This document shows positions 5,658 through 5,701 of a stretch of 5,701 nt of DNA, one piece after another. The translations under genes and the position numbers were made by a program. The DNA is from an uncultured Bacteroidales bacterium (lineage in GTDB: Bacteria > Bacteroidota > Bacteroidia > Bacteroidales > UBA932), in contig CAMKTW010000113.1 of assembly GCA_946415795.1 (NCBI GenBank), forward strand, positions 1 to 5,701. Direction: 5' to 3'. The notes below the pieces were generated by a model. It was not told the origin of the DNA. It made no database searches and saw only the letters and a program-made list of their open reading frames with translations. Each line of letters starts with the position of its first letter. Positions within the stretch are counted from its first letter, which is position 1.

Positions 5658-5701
5658 GAAGAGCGTCGTGTAGGGAAAGAGTGTACGTCTGAACTCCAGT
5701 C
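5658..5701. other. Illumina adapter sequence, assembly artefact
   Basis: Bases 5658-5684 (27 nt, beginning GAAGAGCGTCGTGTAGGG) match exactly the reverse complement of the TruSeq read-1 (universal) adapter. Bases 5685-5701 (ACGTCTGAACTCCAGTC, 17 nt) match exactly the TruSeq read-2/index adapter. The two are joined directly and run to the last base. This is recalled knowledge of the adapter sequences; 44 nt of exact match leaves little doubt. The first six bases of the adapter (AGATCG) are absent at the junction. This stretch should be trimmed. Confidence 0.96.

Noticed and set aside
5658..5701. The GC-mixed 44-base end as an attachment site or new terminal repeat
   Set aside because: It is an exact match to Illumina adapter sequences in a known orientation, so no biological role should be given.

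Overview
The window looks like a short contig from a Bacteroidales genome (phylum Bacteroidota). The evidence is a Bacteroidota-type long NusB, a PUR-alpha-like DUF3276 protein, a DUF5606 protein, near-absence of Shine-Dalgarno sequences before starts, and three matches to the Bacteroidota -7 promoter element TAnnTTTG at sensible distances before genes. Genus cannot be decided from the sequence alone. It is mostly a conserved housekeeping region; I see no mobile element, CRISPR array, RNA gene or defence system.

Left block (1-3260, minus strand): a tight five-gene operon in the order nusB, yajC, ybbR-like, coaE, DUF5606 gene (cut by the window start). Junctions are 23 nt, 3 nt, a 1-nt TAATG overlap, and 6 nt. 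It combines transcription antitermination, a Sec translocon accessory protein, a membrane-anchored YbbR protein, the last step of coenzyme A synthesis, and an uncharacterised small protein. An 82-bp AT-rich divergent region (3261-3342) carries one TAnnTTTG element facing each way.

Middle (3343-4290, plus strand): a PUR-family nucleic-acid-binding protein gene ends at a clear intrinsic terminator. A good -33/-7 Bacteroidota promoter overlaps that terminator and drives a 159-residue protein I do not recognise. The 3' end of this gene overlaps by 57 bp the end of the convergent membrane-protein gene.

Right block (4234-5657, minus strand): the C-terminal part of purD (purine synthesis) is followed with no gap by a polytopic membrane protein resembling DUF6427. 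The membrane gene has no ATG start at its natural beginning and must use GTG or TTG.

The most important second-look item is at the right end. Bases 5658-5701 are not genomic: they match Illumina TruSeq read-1 and read-2 adapter sequence joined end to end. The adapter keeps the purD frame open and would give a false N-terminal peptide. The most biologically open items are the unknown convergent gene at 3811-4290 and the terminator/promoter overlap before it.
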